DNA of 64,000 bases from Microbacterium sp. 1.5R (GTDB lineage: Bacteria > Actinomycetota > Actinomycetes > Actinomycetales > Microbacteriaceae). Below are positions 1 through 10,610 of this stretch, one piece after another. Position 1 is the stretch's first letter. Each line of letters begins with the position of its first letter. Below the pieces are notes generated by a model. It saw only the letters and a list, made by a program, of their open reading frames with translations. It made no database searches and was not told the DNA's origin. The DNA lies in assembly GCF_007667425.1 (NCBI RefSeq), contig NZ_VDRC01000001.1:1-64000 (forward strand), read 5' to 3'. The position numbers were made by a program, and so were the translations under genes.

Positions 1-3000
1 CCACCGTGTCACCCACCACACCGATACCACCCGCACCCAACACCCCCGACTTCACCGCAGACAGCGCGGCTCCGGGAGCGATCGGAACGGTGGCGTTCGC
101 CGTCGCAGGGGCAAGGGTTCCGCGCACAGGCGTACCGGTGACGGTGACGGCGTTCGACACAGCGCCGGCGTCGACGTCGGACTGGAGAAGGGTGTAGGTC
201 GCCGTAGCGGTCGCCGTGCTGCCCGGGGCGAGCACGCCGGGCAGCGCGGGATCCGGCCATGTCACGGTCAGCGGGCCGAGGCCGGTGAGAGTGTCATCGA
301 AGCCGACCTCGCTGACGGTGACGTCTCCGCTGTTCACGACCGAGAGCCGGAAGTCCACCGTGTCTCCCGCACGACCGGTCGAGCCAGGGGCGAGTGCGCC
401 GCTCTTCGTGGCGCTGAGCGCGGGCGAGGCAGCGGCGAGCGGGGTGGTCGCCGAGGCGTCCGCCGACGCGACCGGCTCATCGCCGGGAGCGGTCGCCGCA
501 GCCCGCGCGACGTTGACGACCTCGCCGGCGTCGACGTCGCTCTGGCGCACCGTGTAGCGCGCCGAGGCGGCGACCTCGTCACCCGGGGCCAGCACACCGG
601 TCTCCCCGCTCGGCCAGGTGCCGAAGGCGATCCCGGAGAGGCCGTCGAGGTCATCGGCGATGTCCGCGCCCGACAACGTCGTGTTGCCGGTGTTGCGCAG
701 CGTGAACGTGTACGCGATCGAGTCGCCCAGCACACCGGTGCCGTCGAGCGCCTCCTCCTTGACGAGGACCAGCGCGGGGGCACGTGTTTCGGTGTCGAGG
801 GTCAGCGAATCGGAGGCGGCAACCGCAACGCCCGAGGGCGTCACCCCCGAGACGCTCGCGGTGTTCGTGATACCGCCCGCATCCACGTCTGCCTGGGTGA
901 CGGTGTAGGTGGCCGTGGCCGTGACGGACTCGGCGGGGGCGAGAACGCCGGTCGCGCCGGGCCACGCCCCGAAAGTGATCTGCGACAGTCCGGGGAGGGC
1001 ATCACTGAGGGCGATGGCATCGATCGTCGCCGTGCCGGCGTTGCCGACGGTGAAGGTGTAGGTGATGACCTGACCGACCGCGAGATCGCCGTCAGGCGAC
1101 GCCGTCTTGACCAGCGTGAGTCCGGCCGTCGATGAGATCGGAACCGTCGCCGGGGCGGTCGCGGATACCACGGCGCCCGACGGCGCCGCTCCCCGGCCGG
1201 TGACGACACTGACGATGGATCCCGCGTCGACATCGGCCTGGGTCAGCACGGTGGTCGCGGTGGCGGTGACGAAGGCGCCGGGCGCGAGCTGTCCGACCGG
1301 GCCGATCCACTCGTAGGAGGGCGCGGTCGTCCCCGCCAGCGCATCGCTGAGCGCAGCACCGGTGAGCGTGACGTTGCCCGTGTTGCGCAGCGTATAGGTC
1401 CAGGTCACGGTCGAGCCCGCCGCGGAGCCGGGCGGCAGTGATCCGCTGTTGGTGACCGCGACCGATGGCGACGCGCTCTCGACCGGAACGACGCTCTGCG
1501 GAGACTCCGTCGACACCGGTCCCGCGGGGGCGGAGCCCGATGCCGTGGCGGTGTTGAGCACCCGCCCTGCATCGATGTGCTGCTGCGTGATGGTGAGCGT
1601 CGCGCTGGCGGTCGCAGTCTCTCCCGGATCCAGCACGCCGGCGGTTCCCGGCCAGGCCACGTCGACGGCAGACAACCCCGCCAACGGATCGGTGATGGCT
1701 ATGCCGCTGACCGTCACGTTGCCGGTGTTGCTCACGGTGAAGGAGTAGGTGATCTGATCGCCGAGACCCGCCTCGCCGGGGAGCGTGCTGCCGCTCTTGG
1801 TGAGCCGCAGCTCGGCCCTCTGGGCGCCTGTGGCGATCTCGACGGAGTCGGCAGCCTCGGTCTCCTCGCCGGCGAGGGACACGCCGGATGCCGTGACCGT
1901 GTTGACCACCGACCCGTCGTTCACGTCCTCCTGCGTGATCTCATAAGTCGCGACAGCGGTGGCCTGTGCGCCCGGTGCGAGCACTCCCGGAGCCGCCGCA
2001 TCGGGCCAGGTGATGGTCGGAGTCAGTCCGGGGATGCTCTCGGCCAGCTCGACGTCGGTGAGGGTCACGTTCCCTGTGTTCACCACGACGAAGTCGAAGC
2101 GGATGTCGTCGCCGGCCTCACCGTCGTCGACGCTGTCGCCGAGCACGGTTCCCGTCTTCGACACCGAGATCGAGGGAGCTGCGGAGAGCGGGATCGTCAC
2201 GTCGTCGGTCTCCGTGACGGTCGCGCCGCCCGGGGCCGTCGCGGTGCCGCTCACAACGTTGGCCACGCTCCCTGCATCCACGTCAGCCTGCGTCAGCGGA
2301 TAGCTGGCTGTCGCGGTGACCACCTGGTTCGGCGCGAGCACACCGGGATCGCCAGGCCAGGAGTACACGAGCGGCGACACGGCCGGCTCGAGGTCGGCGA
2401 GGACGACTCCTGTGAGCGTGACGTTGCCTGTGTTGCGCACCGAGAACGAGTACGCCACGGAGTCGCCGGCCCGCGGCGTCGCTGCGCCACGGAGCGTTCC
2501 GGTCTTCACGACCTCGATGTCGGGGTTCTGCGGGGCGGTCGACGTGACGACCGTGTCCGAGGGGTCGCTCACCGCCGGCCCGCTCGGCGGGGTGCCTGTG
2601 GAGCTCGCCGTGTTCGTGACCGATCCGGTGTCGAGGTCGGTCTGGGTGATGCGGTGGGTGGTGGTCGCCGTCACCGATTCCCCGGGCTGCAACGTGCCGT
2701 TAGCGCCCGGCCACGGGCCGTAGGCGAGCGGACTGAGACCGGGCGCCGGGTCGGAGACGAGCACACCCGTCAGCGTGACGTTTCCGGTGTTCGTGGCTCG
2801 GATCGTGTAGGTGATGAGGTCGCCCAGCTGCCCGGTGCCGCTCACGGTTGCGCTCTTCGTCGTGAGGACGGCGGGAGCCGATGCCGTGGTGGGAAGCACC
2901 ACGGTCTGCGACGTCGCCGTCACGGCGGCCCCCGTCGGCGGTCGACCCGACACCGTCGCCGTGTCGGAGATCGACCCCGTGTTCACGTCGCTCTGACGCA

Positions 3001-6000
3001 CCTGGTAGGTCGCCGTCGCGGTCACGGTCTGGTTCGGCGCCAGCGTGCCAGGTGTCCCGGAGGGCCAGCCGCCGTAGGAGATGGCGGAGAGACCGCTGTG
3101 AGGGTCGGCGACCGTGACGCCCGTCAGAGTGACGTTCCCGGCATTGCGAACCGTGTACGTGTACGTGATGGTGTCGCCGACTGCTCCGGAGCCGGAGGTG
3201 TACGCGCCGGTCTTCTGCAGTGTGAGCGCCGGTGCCGAGGAGAGGGGCACGGTTGCCGAGCCGGTCGCCGTCGTCGACTGCCCGCGAGGCGGAGTGCCGG
3301 TCGCGGTCGCCGCGTTGGACACCGCACCCGCGTCGACGTCGGTCTGCCGCACGGTCGACGTTGCCGTCGCGACGACGGCCTCACCCGGGGCGAGCACTCC
3401 GGCGGTGCCGGACGGCCACGGGCCGTAGGCGAGATCGCTGATGCCCGGGAGCGAGTCGGTCGCGCTGACCCCGGTGAGGGTCACGTTGCCGGCGTTGCGC
3501 AGGGTGACCGTCCAGGTGATCGTCTCTCCGGCCACACCGGTCGCGCCGGCGGGGAGTGCTCCGGATTTGACGACCTGCAGACGCGGATCGATCGCGGCGG
3601 TCGGGGTCGTGACCGAGCCCGATGCGGCGGACACGCCCGCACCGCTCGGCGCGATGCCGCTGCCCATGGCGACGTTGACGATCGAGCCGGCATCGACGTC
3701 TGCCTGGGTGATCGTGTGGCTCGCCCTCGCGACGACCTCTGCGCCCGGGGCGAGGGTGCCTGGCGAACCCGGCCACGTGTAGGCGAACGGCGTCAGTCCG
3801 GTGAGAGGATCGCTCACGACGACACTGCTCAGCGTCACGTTGCCGGAGTTGACAACCCGGACTGTGTAGTCGACGGTGTCGCCCACGGCGCCCGTGCCGG
3901 AGACCACCGCCGTCTTCGTCGTGGTGAGCGCCGGACCCGCGGGCACCGTCGCCAGCGCGACTGTCGGCGAGTCCGCGCCGATCGTCGGGCCGCTCGGCGG
4001 GGTCCCGACGACGCGAGCGGTGTTGCGCACCGTTCCTGCATCGACATCGGCCTGGGTGACGGTGTACGTCGCCGTCCCGACCACCTGCGCGCCCGGCGCA
4101 AGGGTGCCCGGAGCGCCGGGCCAGGTGAGGTCGATCGGCCCGAGTCCGGCGTGCGGGTCCGTGAGGGCGACACCGGTCAGCGTGACGTTGCCGGCATTGC
4201 GCGCGGTGAACGTGTAGGTGATGACGCTGCCGACGGCACCGCTGCCCTGCGAGTAGACACCCGTCTTACCGAGGGTCAGCTGCGCACCCGGGGTGATCGG
4301 CAGAGTCGCTGCGGCAGAGGCCTGCACGTCCGCGCCGTTCGGAGGGGTTCCCGTGGCCGTCGCGGTGTTCGCAACCGATCCCGCGTCGACGTCCGACTGC
4401 GTGAGGGCTCGCGTCGCGCTCGCGGTCACGCTCTGACCCGGCTGCAGGGTGCCGACGGCACCTGGCCACGTCCCATAGGAGATCGCCGAGAGGCCCGGCA
4501 GCGGATCCGAGACGCCGACACCCGTCAGGGTCACGTTCCCGGCATTGCGCACGGTGAAGCTGTAGGTGACGACGTCCCCCGCTCTGCCGGTGGCTCCGGG
4601 AGCCAGGCTCGCGGTCTTGTCGAGAGTCAGGCGGGGTGCAGCCGTCGCCGTCGGGGTCACGAGCTCGTTCGAGGAGCCGTCGACTGCCGCTCCGCCAGGG
4701 GCCGTCGCCGTCGCCACGGCGCGGTTGCGCACCGAGCCGGCATTCACATCGCTCTGGGTGATGACGTAGGTCGCTCTGGCCGTCGCCGCCTGGCCAGGGG
4801 CGAGCACACCGACCGCGCCGGGCCAGGTGATCGCGAGGGCGGAGAGTCCGGGCAGCGGGTCCGACAGGGTGACGCCCGAGAGTGTCTGATTGCCGGTGTT
4901 CTCGGCGCGGATCGTATACGTGATGACGTCGCCGACGCGGTTGCCGGCGGCGGTGGTCGCGCTCTTCGTGACCGCGAGGCGCGGAGCGGCGGCAGACGTC
5001 GGGACGACGGCCTCGGCCGAGGTCGAGCTCACCACCGCCCCGGTCGGCGGCCGTCCGCTCACGGTGGCGGTGTTGCGCACCGACCCCGCGTCGACATCGG
5101 CCTGGCGGACGGTGTAGCCAGCGGTTCCGGTGGCGGTCTGACCGGGCGCGAGAGTTCCAGCGGCACCCGGCCAGGTGATCACCGGAGCACTGAGACCGGG
5201 GAGGGTGTCAGTCAGGGTGATGCCGTTGAGGGTGACGTTGCCGGAGTTGCGGATCGTGAACGAGAACGTGGCGGTGCTGCCGACGCCGCCGTCGCCCGCC
5301 GTGATCGCGCCCGTCTTCGCGACGCTGATCGACGGCACTGCGGCGATGCGCACGGTCGAGGGAGCGCTGCCCGTCACCGCGGCTCCTCGCGGAGGCGTCC
5401 CGGACGCCGTGGCGGTGTTGGCGACGGCGCCCGCGTCGACGTCCGTCTGCCTCACCGTGTACGTCGCCGTGCCCGACACGCTCTGTCCTGGTTGCAGTGT
5501 TCCCGCCGCCCCTGCCCATCCGGTGAGCGTGACCGGCGCAGTGCCGATCAGCGGGTCCGCGAGTGACACGCCCGTGAGCGTCACGTTTCCGGCGTTGCGC
5601 ACGGTGAACGCGTAGCTGATGGTGTCTCCGGCGACTCCCGTTCCGTTCAGCGTGCCGACCTTGGTCACGGCGATGGCGGGGGCGATCGCGGCGGTCGGCG
5701 TCGTCACCGTGCCCGAGGCGGCCGTGGCGGTCGTTCCCCCACCCGTGCCGCGCGCACTCGCGGTGTTCGTGACGGACCCGGCGTTCACGTCCGCCTGCGT
5801 CACCGTGTAACTTGCGGTCGCGACGGCGGTCTGGCCTGGCGCGAGGGTGCCCGAAGAGCCAGGCCACTGGTACTGCAGCGCTCCGAGGCCCGGAAGCGGA
5901 TCATCGATGGCGACGCCTGTGAGCGTGACGTTGCCCGTGTTGCTCGCGCGGAAGGTGTACGTGACGATGCTGCCGACGCCACCGCCACCACCCGCCGCGG

Positions 6001-9000
6001 TCTTGGTCACGGCGATCGACGGTGCGGCCGCGATCGTGGCAACGGTCACCTCGCCCGAAGAGGCGGTGATCGCTGGACCGGTGGGCGGCGTGCCCGCCAC
6101 CGAGGCAGTGTTCCTCGCCGATCCGGCGTCCACGTCCGACTGGCGCACGGTGTAGGTGGCCGTCGCCGTGACGGTCTGGTTCGGCTGCAGCGTTCCCGCA
6201 GTGCGCGGCCACGTGTAGGTGATGCTCGAGAGTCCCGGATGCGGGTCCGTGATGGCGACACCGGTGAGGGTGACGTTGCCGGTGTTGCGCGCCGAGAACG
6301 AGTAGGTGATGGTGCTCCCGACGGATCCGTTGCCCGAGGTCACCGCACCCGTCTTCGAGAGCACGATCCCAGGAGCGGATGCCAGCGAGACGGTGGCTGG
6401 TGCAGTGCTCGTCACCGCCGTCCCGCTCGGCGGCGTGCCCGAGCCGGTCGCGGTGTTGCTCACCGCACCCGAATTCACGTCGGTCTGGGAGATGGTCGAG
6501 GTCGCTGTCGCCGTGACCGTCTGACCCGGCTGCAGCACGCCTGCCGTGCCACTCGGCCAGCTCCCGTACGTCGGCGCGGAGATACCGGGCAGCGAGTCGG
6601 CGACCGAGACCCCCGACAGCGTCACGTTGCCGGAGTTGCGCAGCGTGATCGACCAGATGATGGTGTCTCCGGCCCGCCCCGACGATCCGCTCTGCAGAGC
6701 GCCGGACTTCGTCGTCACGATGCTGGACGACGCCGTCACCGTGTTCGTCGTCACCGTCCCGGACGTGCTCGTCACAGGAGTCGCGCCGTACGACGCGGTG
6801 GACGACGCGACGTTGCGCACCGACCCGGAGTTCACGTCGGTCTGTCTGATCGTGTAGGTCGCGACGGCGCTCACCGTCTGGCCGGGGGCCAGGGTCCCTG
6901 CCGTGCCTGGCCAGGTGTAGGTGAACGCCGAGAGGCCCGGGAGCGTGTCCGACACGTCGACGCCGGTGAGCGTGACGTTGCCGGTGTTCGTCGTGCGGAC
7001 CGTGTAGGTGATCACGTCGCCGACCGAGGCGGTGCCGGAGACGGTCGCGCTCTTCGACGTCGTGGTGGCGGGCGCGGCCGCGGCCGTCGCGACCCGCGTG
7101 GTAGGCGACGATCCCGAGACGGCTGCCCCGCCGGGGGTGCGCGCCGAGGCCGTCGCCGTGTTCGTGACGGCACCGGCATCCACGTCCGCCTGACGGACCG
7201 TGTAGGTCGCGCGTCCCTGCACGGTCTGGCCGGGCGCGAGGGTTCCCGCCGTACCCGGCCACGTGTAGCTGACGGCCGACAACCCGGGCAACGGATCCGC
7301 GATCGCGACCTGGGTCAGGGTCACGTTGCCGTTGTTGGTCGCGGAGAACGTGTAGGTGACCGTGCTTCCCACGCCGCCGGCGCCCGAGGTGATCGCCCCG
7401 GATTTGAGCACGGCGAGTGCGCCGGACGGCGTCACGGGCAGCGTGAACGCCCTGGTCTGAGAGAGCCGCGCGCCGGAGGGAGGCAATGCGGTCGCCGTCG
7501 CGGTGTTCGCGACCGACCCCGCGTCCACATCGGACTGCTTCAATGTGTAGGTCGCGGTGGCTGTCACGGCCTGTCCAGGCGCGAGCGTACCCGCCGTGCC
7601 GGGCCACGTGTACGTGAGAGCGGACAGCCCGGCCAGCGGATCGCTGATGGCCGCCTCGGTCAGGGTCACGTTGCCGCTGTTCACCAGACGGAACGAGTAC
7701 GTGACGACGTCGCCGGCTCGTCCGGTGCTGCCAGGCGCGAGCGCGCCGGACTTCGTGAAGGTCACGGCAGGGGCGGATGCCGCCGTGGACACGACCGACT
7801 GGCTGCTCGGTGCCGTGAGCGTGGCACCGGCGGGCGTTCGTGCGGATCCCGTGGCCGTGTTCCGCACGGCGCCCGCATCGACGTCGGCCTGGGTCACGGT
7901 GTACGTGGCGGTGGCGGTGACCGTCTGCCCCGGGGCGAGGGTTCCGGCCGTGCCCGGCCAGCTGTACACGAGAGTCGAGAGCCCCGCGAGGGGGTCGGCG
8001 ATGGCGACCGACGTCAGTGTCGTGTTGCCGGTGTTGCGGGCGGTGAAGCTGTAGGTGATCGTGCTGCCGACTCCGCCGCTCCCCTGGGTGACGGACCCCG
8101 ACTTCGTCGTCGTGAGTCCCGGCGCGGAGGCGACGGTGGCGACCGAGACCTGAGGGGACGAACCCGAGATCGTCGTGCCGCTCGGAGTGCGGGCGCTTGC
8201 GGTGGCGGTGTTGCGGACGCTTCCGGCATCCACGTCCGCCTGGGTGATGGTGTAGAAGGCGGTGGCCGTGGCGGCCTGACCGACAGGAAGGCTTCCGGCG
8301 GTCGACGTGGGCCAGGTGATCACCGGAGGGGAGAGCCCGGGCAGCGGATCCACCAGAGACGCATTGGCGAGGGTGACGTTGCCGGTGTTCCGGATCGTGA
8401 ACGAGTAGTTGATCCGGTCGCCGACGCGACCCGTCGCTCCGCTCGCGAGCGCTCCCGTCTTGGTCACCGTGACCGCCCCCGCCGACGCGATGGGGGTGAC
8501 CCGATTGGCGGATCCGGACGGACGTACGCCGCCGTCGTCGTCCGCGGCACTCACCGTCGCCGTGTTGGCCACGGATCCGGCATCCACGTCGCTCTGCTTG
8601 AGCGTGTAGGTGGCGGTCGCCGTGACCGATTGCCCGGCCGTCAGGACACCGGTCGCGCCCGGCCACGTCCCGAACGTGATCGTCGAGAGCCCGACGAGCG
8701 GATCCGCGATGACGATGTCGCGCAGGGTCGACTGCCCGGTGTTCGTCACGGTGAAGGTGTAGATGACGACGTCGCCGACGCGACCGGTGCCGCCGGGGGC
8801 GAGGGCGCTGGTCTTGGCCAGGCTGATCGCACTGAGCAGCACTGTCGTGCTGTCGCTGTCCTGGGCCAGGAAGTCGCCGACGACCGTTCGGGCAGTCGCC
8901 TCCGCGGTCGACACGTATCCGGTCGCCGAGGCCGCCGTAGCCGTACAGGTGTACGTGGTGGTCTGCAGCGGGGCCAGCGTGAGCGTGCCGAGGTTCCGCG

Positions 9001-10351
9001 CACAGTTCGCCTGATCATCGGTCACGACGATGTTGCGCAGAGTGCCCGCGCCCGTGTTGGTGATGCGGATCGTGAACGTCGCGAGCTCGCCCGCGGTGCG
9101 GGACTGCGTGTCCAGGGTGCCGTCGTAGGTCTTCACCAGCTGAAGGCCGGCGGTGGGAACGGAGAGCATCGCATTGCGGAGCAGATACGAGTCGCCCGAC
9201 GTCCCGAGACGGAGATTCACGGTCGAGTCGCCGGCGACCACGTTCGTCAACGGCGCGGTCGCTACGTCCACGCTCTGATTGGTGAAGGTCGTCCCCGCCG
9301 TGCCCGTGTATCTGACCGAGCCGATGGCCCGCGAGATGCCGATGTTGCCCGTGGCGCCCGCAGCGTTGGGGATCTCGGTGTACGCCGATGACCCGCCGCG
9401 CGAGTAGGAGGCCGTGTCGCCGGTGATGTTCCGGTCTCCCTCGAAGAGCGTGAATCCGACCCTGGTCCCCGCGGCGACAGCGGTGAAGCCGTTGAAGGCG
9501 ACGGTCAGGTCGGCATCGTTCGCTCCCTGACGCACGTGACCCTCGTAGTAGATGATGTTGTGCGGCACGGAGGCGGCGTTGTCCGGGATGAACGTGCCGT
9601 AATCGTAGACGACGTTGATCGACCAGCCGGCGTAGCAGCCGGCGCCCGTCGGCGTCCAGATGTTGCCGGCGGAGATGGTGATCTCGGAGCCGGTGGTGAC
9701 GGATGCGAACGCGGACGTCACGTCGGCGCTGGCCGAGTAGTACAGCGCCGTGGCCTGCGAGGCGGGGTCCTGCAGCATGCTCTGCGGCGCGACCTCGATG
9801 ATCCCCGCCCCTCCGACCTTCAGCTGCACGGCTCTCGTGGTGTACCCGGTGGCGCTGCCCGACGGCATGGTGGCGACACCGCGAGCAGCGGAGTACTGGG
9901 AGCAGAGCCGACGCGTGTCGCCGGTGTAGACGCCCGTGTTCGCACTCCAGGTGAGGAAGGCCTTGACCACGGTCGCGCCGGCGGGAACGGTGATCGTGGC
10001 GCTGCTCGAATTCGAGGTGAAGCCCGTGACCGAGTTGTTCTGGGTCATCACGAAGTTGTCGTTGACGTTCTGCGCGTTCGTGCTCGAGGCGGCGTGCAGA
10101 TCGGCGCACGTGCCGTTCGTGGTGGCGGTCGTCGCAGAGCAGGCCAGCACGCCGTTACCGGCCATGATGAAGTCGCCGTTGACGTTGGCCTGGTAGTTCG
10201 GCGAGGTGCCGGAGTTCGTGCCCCACTGGACGACGGCTGCCTCGGCCGTCTGCGCGGTGCCGAGAGTGAGTCCGGCTGCGATGACTGCGATCGCGGTCGT
10301 CATCGCGACGATCGATCGTCGCAGGCGACGCCGAACACCTCCCCCCTCCAT
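1..10351 (-). CDS. Giant secreted repeat protein, C-terminus outside window
   Basis: One frame runs without a stop from the start at 10351 off the left edge, at least 3,450 codons; I checked the phase at 196, 2302, 4066 and 8608. The N-terminus is a classic signal peptide: Arg-rich (RRRLRR), a hydrophobic Ala/Ile/Val stretch, then TAEAA near residue 37. Residues about 40-390 form a unique Gly/Ser/Thr/Asn-rich domain, probably beta-rich. From about residue 390 follow immunoglobulin-like repeats of the DUF11/DUF7507 type, the first with a Cys pair, then about 25 near-regular copies. Each has YTFTVTNTG, a GxWPG turn, and TATYTLxQxDVDAG near its end. Such proteins are usually wall-anchored or secreted adhesin-like stalks; the anchor would lie outside the window. 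An in-frame ATG at 10372 is an alternative start; 10351 has AGGGGG at good spacing. Adhesive or structural function is inference. Confidence 0.9.
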   Translation of the reverse strand, partial: MEGGGVRRRLRRSIVAMTTAIAVIAAGLTLGTAQTAEAAVVQWGTNSGTSPNYQANVNGDFIMAGNGVLACSATTATTNGTCADLHAASSTNAQNVNDNFVMTQNNSVTGFTSNSSSATITVPAGATVVKAFLTWSANTGVYTGDTRRLCSQYSAARGVATMPSGSATGYTTRAVQLKVGGAGIIEVAPQSMLQDPASQATALYYSASADVTSAFASVTTGSEITISAGNIWTPTGAGCYAGWSINVVYDYGTFIPDNAASVPHNIIYYEGHVRQGANDADLTVAFNGFTAVAAGTRVGFTLFEGDRNITGDTASYSRGGSSAYTEIPNAAGATGNIGISRAIGSVRYTGTAGTTFTNQSVDVATAPLTNVVAGDSTVNLRLGTSGDSYLLRNAMLSVPTAGLQLVKTYDGTLDTQSRTAGELATFTIRITNTGAGTLRNIVVTDDQANCARNLGTLTLAPLQTTTYTCTATAASATGYVSTAEATARTVVGDFLAQDSDSTTVLLSAISLAKTSALAPGGTGRVGDVVIYTFTVTNTGQSTLRDIVIADPLVGLSTITFGTWPGATGVLTAGQSVTATATYTLKQSDVDAGSVANTATVSAADDDGGVRPSGSANRVTPIASAGAVTVTKTGALASGATGRVGDRINYSFTIRNTGNVTLANASLVDPLPGLSPPVITWPTSTAGSLPVGQAATATAFYTITQADVDAGSVRNTATASARTPSGTTISGSSPQVSVATVASAPGLTTTKSGSVTQGSGGVGSTITYSFTARNTGNTTLTSVAIADPLAGLSTLVYSWPGTAGTLAPGQTVTATATYTVTQADVDAGAVRNTATGSARTPAGATLTAPSSQSVVSTAASAPAVTFTKSGALAPGSTGRAGDVVTYSFRLVNSGNVTLTEAAISDPLAGLSALTYTWPGTAGTLAPGQAVTATATYTLKQSDVDAGSVANTATATALPPSGARLSQTRAFTLPVTPSGALAVLKSGAITSGAGGVGSTVTYTFSATNNGNVTLTQVAIADPLPGLSAVSYTWPGTAGTLAPGQTVQGRATYTVRQADVDAGAVTNTATASARTPGGAAVSGSSPTTRVATAAAAPATTTSKSATVSGTASVGDVITYTVRTTNTGNVTLTGVDVSDTLPGLSAFTYTWPGTAGTLAPGQTVSAVATYTIRQTDVNSGSVRNVASSTASYGATPVTSTSGTVTTNTVTASSSIVTTKSGALQSGSSGRAGDTIIWSITLRNSGNVTLSGVSVADSLPGISAPTYGSWPSGTAGVLQPGQTVTATATSTISQTDVNSGAVSNTATGSGTPPSGTAVTSTAPATVSLASAPGIVLSKTGAVTSGNGSVGSTITYSFSARNTGNVTLTGVAITDPHPGLSSITYTWPRTAGTLQPNQTVTATATYTVRQSDVDAGSARNTASVAGTPPTGPAITASSGEVTVATIAAAPSIAVTKTAAGGGGGVGSIVTYTFRASNTGNVTLTGVAIDDPLPGLGALQYQWPGSSGTLAPGQTAVATASYTVTQADVNAGSVTNTASARGTGGGTTATAASGTVTTPTAAIAPAIAVTKVGTLNGTGVAGDTISYAFTVRNAGNVTLTGVSLADPLIGTAPVTLTGWAGAAGTLQPGQSVSGTATYTVRQTDVDAGAVANTATASGTPPRGAAVTGSAPSTVRIAAVPSISVAKTGAITAGDGGVGSTATFSFTIRNSGNVTLNGITLTDTLPGLSAPVITWPGAAGTLAPGQTATGTAGYTVRQADVDAGSVRNTATVSGRPPTGAVVSSTSAEAVVPTSAAAPRLAVTKSATTAAGNRVGDVITYTIRAENTGNQTLSGVTLSDPLPGLSALAITWPGAVGVLAPGQAATARATYVITQSDVNAGSVRNRAVATATAPGGAAVDGSSNELVTPTATAAPRLTLDKTASLAPGATGRAGDVVTYSFTVRNAGNVTLTGVGVSDPLPGLSAISYGTWPGAVGTLQPGQSVTASATRALTQSDVDAGSVANTATATGTPPNGADVQASAAATLPITPGAQLTLGKTGVYSQGSGAVGSVITYTFTARNAGNVTLTGVALTDPHAGLGPIDLTWPGAPGTLAPGAQVVGTATYTVTQADVDAGTVRNTARVVGTPPSGPTIGADSPTVALATVPAGPALTTTKTAVVSGTGAVGDTVDYTVRVVNSGNVTLSSVVVSDPLTGLTPFAYTWPGSPGTLAPGAEVVARASHTITQADVDAGSIVNVAMGSGIAPSGAGVSAASGSVTTPTAAIDPRLQVVKSGALPAGATGVAGETITWTVTLRNAGNVTLTGVSATDSLPGISDLAYGPWPSGTAGVLAPGEAVVATATSTVRQTDVDAGAVSNAATATGTPPRGQSTTATGSATVPLSSAPALTLQKTGAYTSGSGAVGDTITYTYTVRNAGNVTLTGVTVADPHSGLSAISYGGWPSGTPGTLAPNQTVTATATYQVRQSDVNTGSISDTATVSGRPPTGAAVTATSQTVVLPTTASAPAVLTTKSATVSGTGQLGDLITYTIRATNTGNVTLTGVLVSDPAPGLSPLAYGPWPGANGTLQPGESVTATTTHRITQTDLDTGSVTNTASSTGTPPSGPAVSDPSDTVVTSTAPQNPDIEVVKTGTLRGAATPRAGDSVAYSFSVRNTGNVTLTGVVLADLEPAVSPLVYSWPGDPGVLAPNQVVTATASYPLTQADVDAGSVANVVSGTATAPGGATVTETDDVTIPLSAAPSISVSKTGTVLGDSVDDGEAGDDIRFDFVVVNTGNVTLTDVELAESIPGLTPTITWPDAAAPGVLAPGAQATAVATYEITQEDVNDGSVVNTVTASGVSLAGEETEAADSVEIATGAQRAELRLTKSGSTLPGEAGLGDQITYSFTVSNTGNVTVSGIAITDPLAGLSAVDVAWPGTAGVLDPGETATASATLTITQQHIDAGRVLNTATASGSAPAGPVSTESPQSVVPVESASPSVAVTNSGSLPPGSAAGSTVTWTYTLRNTGNVTLTGAALSDALAGTTAPSYEWIGPVGQLAPGAFVTATATTVLTQADVDAGSIVSVVTGRGAAPSGAVVSATAPATVPISSTAGLTLVKTASPDGDLAVGQVITYTFTVGNAGTATIDAIALSDALPGLSQITFGAWPGATGVLAPAESVTATATYTVTQADVDAGGITNTASVSGVTPSGVAVAASDSLTLDTETRAPALVLVKEEALDGTGVLGDSIAYTFTLRNTGNTTLSGADIADDLDGLSGIAFGTWPSGETGVLAPGDEVAASARYTVRQSDVDAGEVVNVARAAATAPGDEPVASADASATTPLAAASPALSATKSGALAPGSTGRAGDTVDFRLSVVNSGDVTVSEVGFDDTLTGLGPLTVTWPDPALPGVLAPGSTATATATYTLLQSDVDAGAVSNAVTVTGTPVRGTLAPATANATVPIAPGAALSAVKSGVLGAGGIGVVGDTV
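60..8700 (-). repeat. Tandem array of about 25 repeats of about 350 bp
   Basis: The DNA encoding the conserved S/A-DVDAG segment recurs near plus-strand positions 170, 528, 880, 1226, 1567, 1918, 2275, 2630, 2980, 3335, 3690, 4040, 4385, 4740, 5090, 5435, 5785, 6125, 6470, 6830, 7175, 7525, 7880, 8225 and 8580. The mean spacing is about 350 bp (117 codons), varying by whole codons. Copies are diverged rather than identical, so the array is old or under selection against homogenisation. The repeat plus strong codon bias also produces long spurious frames on the other strand. Confidence 0.93.
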
Positions 10352-10410
10352 GACCGCGGACCCCCTGCGCATCCCGTCCTCGACCCGTGCAGTCGAGCGA
10401 CGCGGTAAAT

Positions 10411-10439
10411 ACGTTAGGCGAACTCACAGGTGTTGACAA
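10411..10439 (-). promoter_or_regulatory. Putative promoter of the giant repeat-protein gene
   Basis: On the minus strand TTGTCA (10434-10439) is followed after exactly 17 bases by TAACGT (10411-10416), about 60 bases upstream of the start codon. Both hexamers resemble primary-sigma sites, and the stretch is AT-richer than its surroundings. No mapped start supports it. Confidence 0.5.
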
Positions 10440-10534
10440 TGGGGCGGGTGGGACTGATGAGTCCTGTGAACGCTCCCATGCCGCCCGCTCCCGCACAGGA
10501 CCAGGCATTTTGGAATATCGACCCGTCCTCTCTC

Positions 10535-10572
10535 GACGAATGTCCACCTCGCCAGACGAATGTCCATTTCGC
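10535..10572 (+). repeat. Direct repeat GACGAATGTCCA, 20-bp period
   Basis: GACGAATGTCCA occurs twice, with TGTCCA at 10541 and 10561, exactly 20 bp (two helical turns) apart. TGTCC is also the core half-site of the operator-like palindrome at 10611-10630. They may be auxiliary regulator half-sites in the region shared by the divergent giant-protein and TetR genes. Confidence 0.45.
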
Positions 10573-10610
10573 TCGACCTCCGTCGAGATGCCTGCCAACG
10601 AGACGCGCCT

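Noticed and set aside
1577..5566. 1,329-codon open frame on the plus strand
   Set aside because: It is antisense to the repeat array. Its Arg/Gly/His-rich translation has no domains, and the repeat structure with strong codon bias explains the lack of stops. The same holds for 6239-9391 plus and for the minus-strand frames 5901-8666 and 9015-10109, which are out of phase with the real protein.
10446..10475. CTGATGAG-like core resembling a hammerhead ribozyme
   Set aside because: GGACT-GATG-AGTCC is present but the required GAAA segment and the flanking stems are missing.
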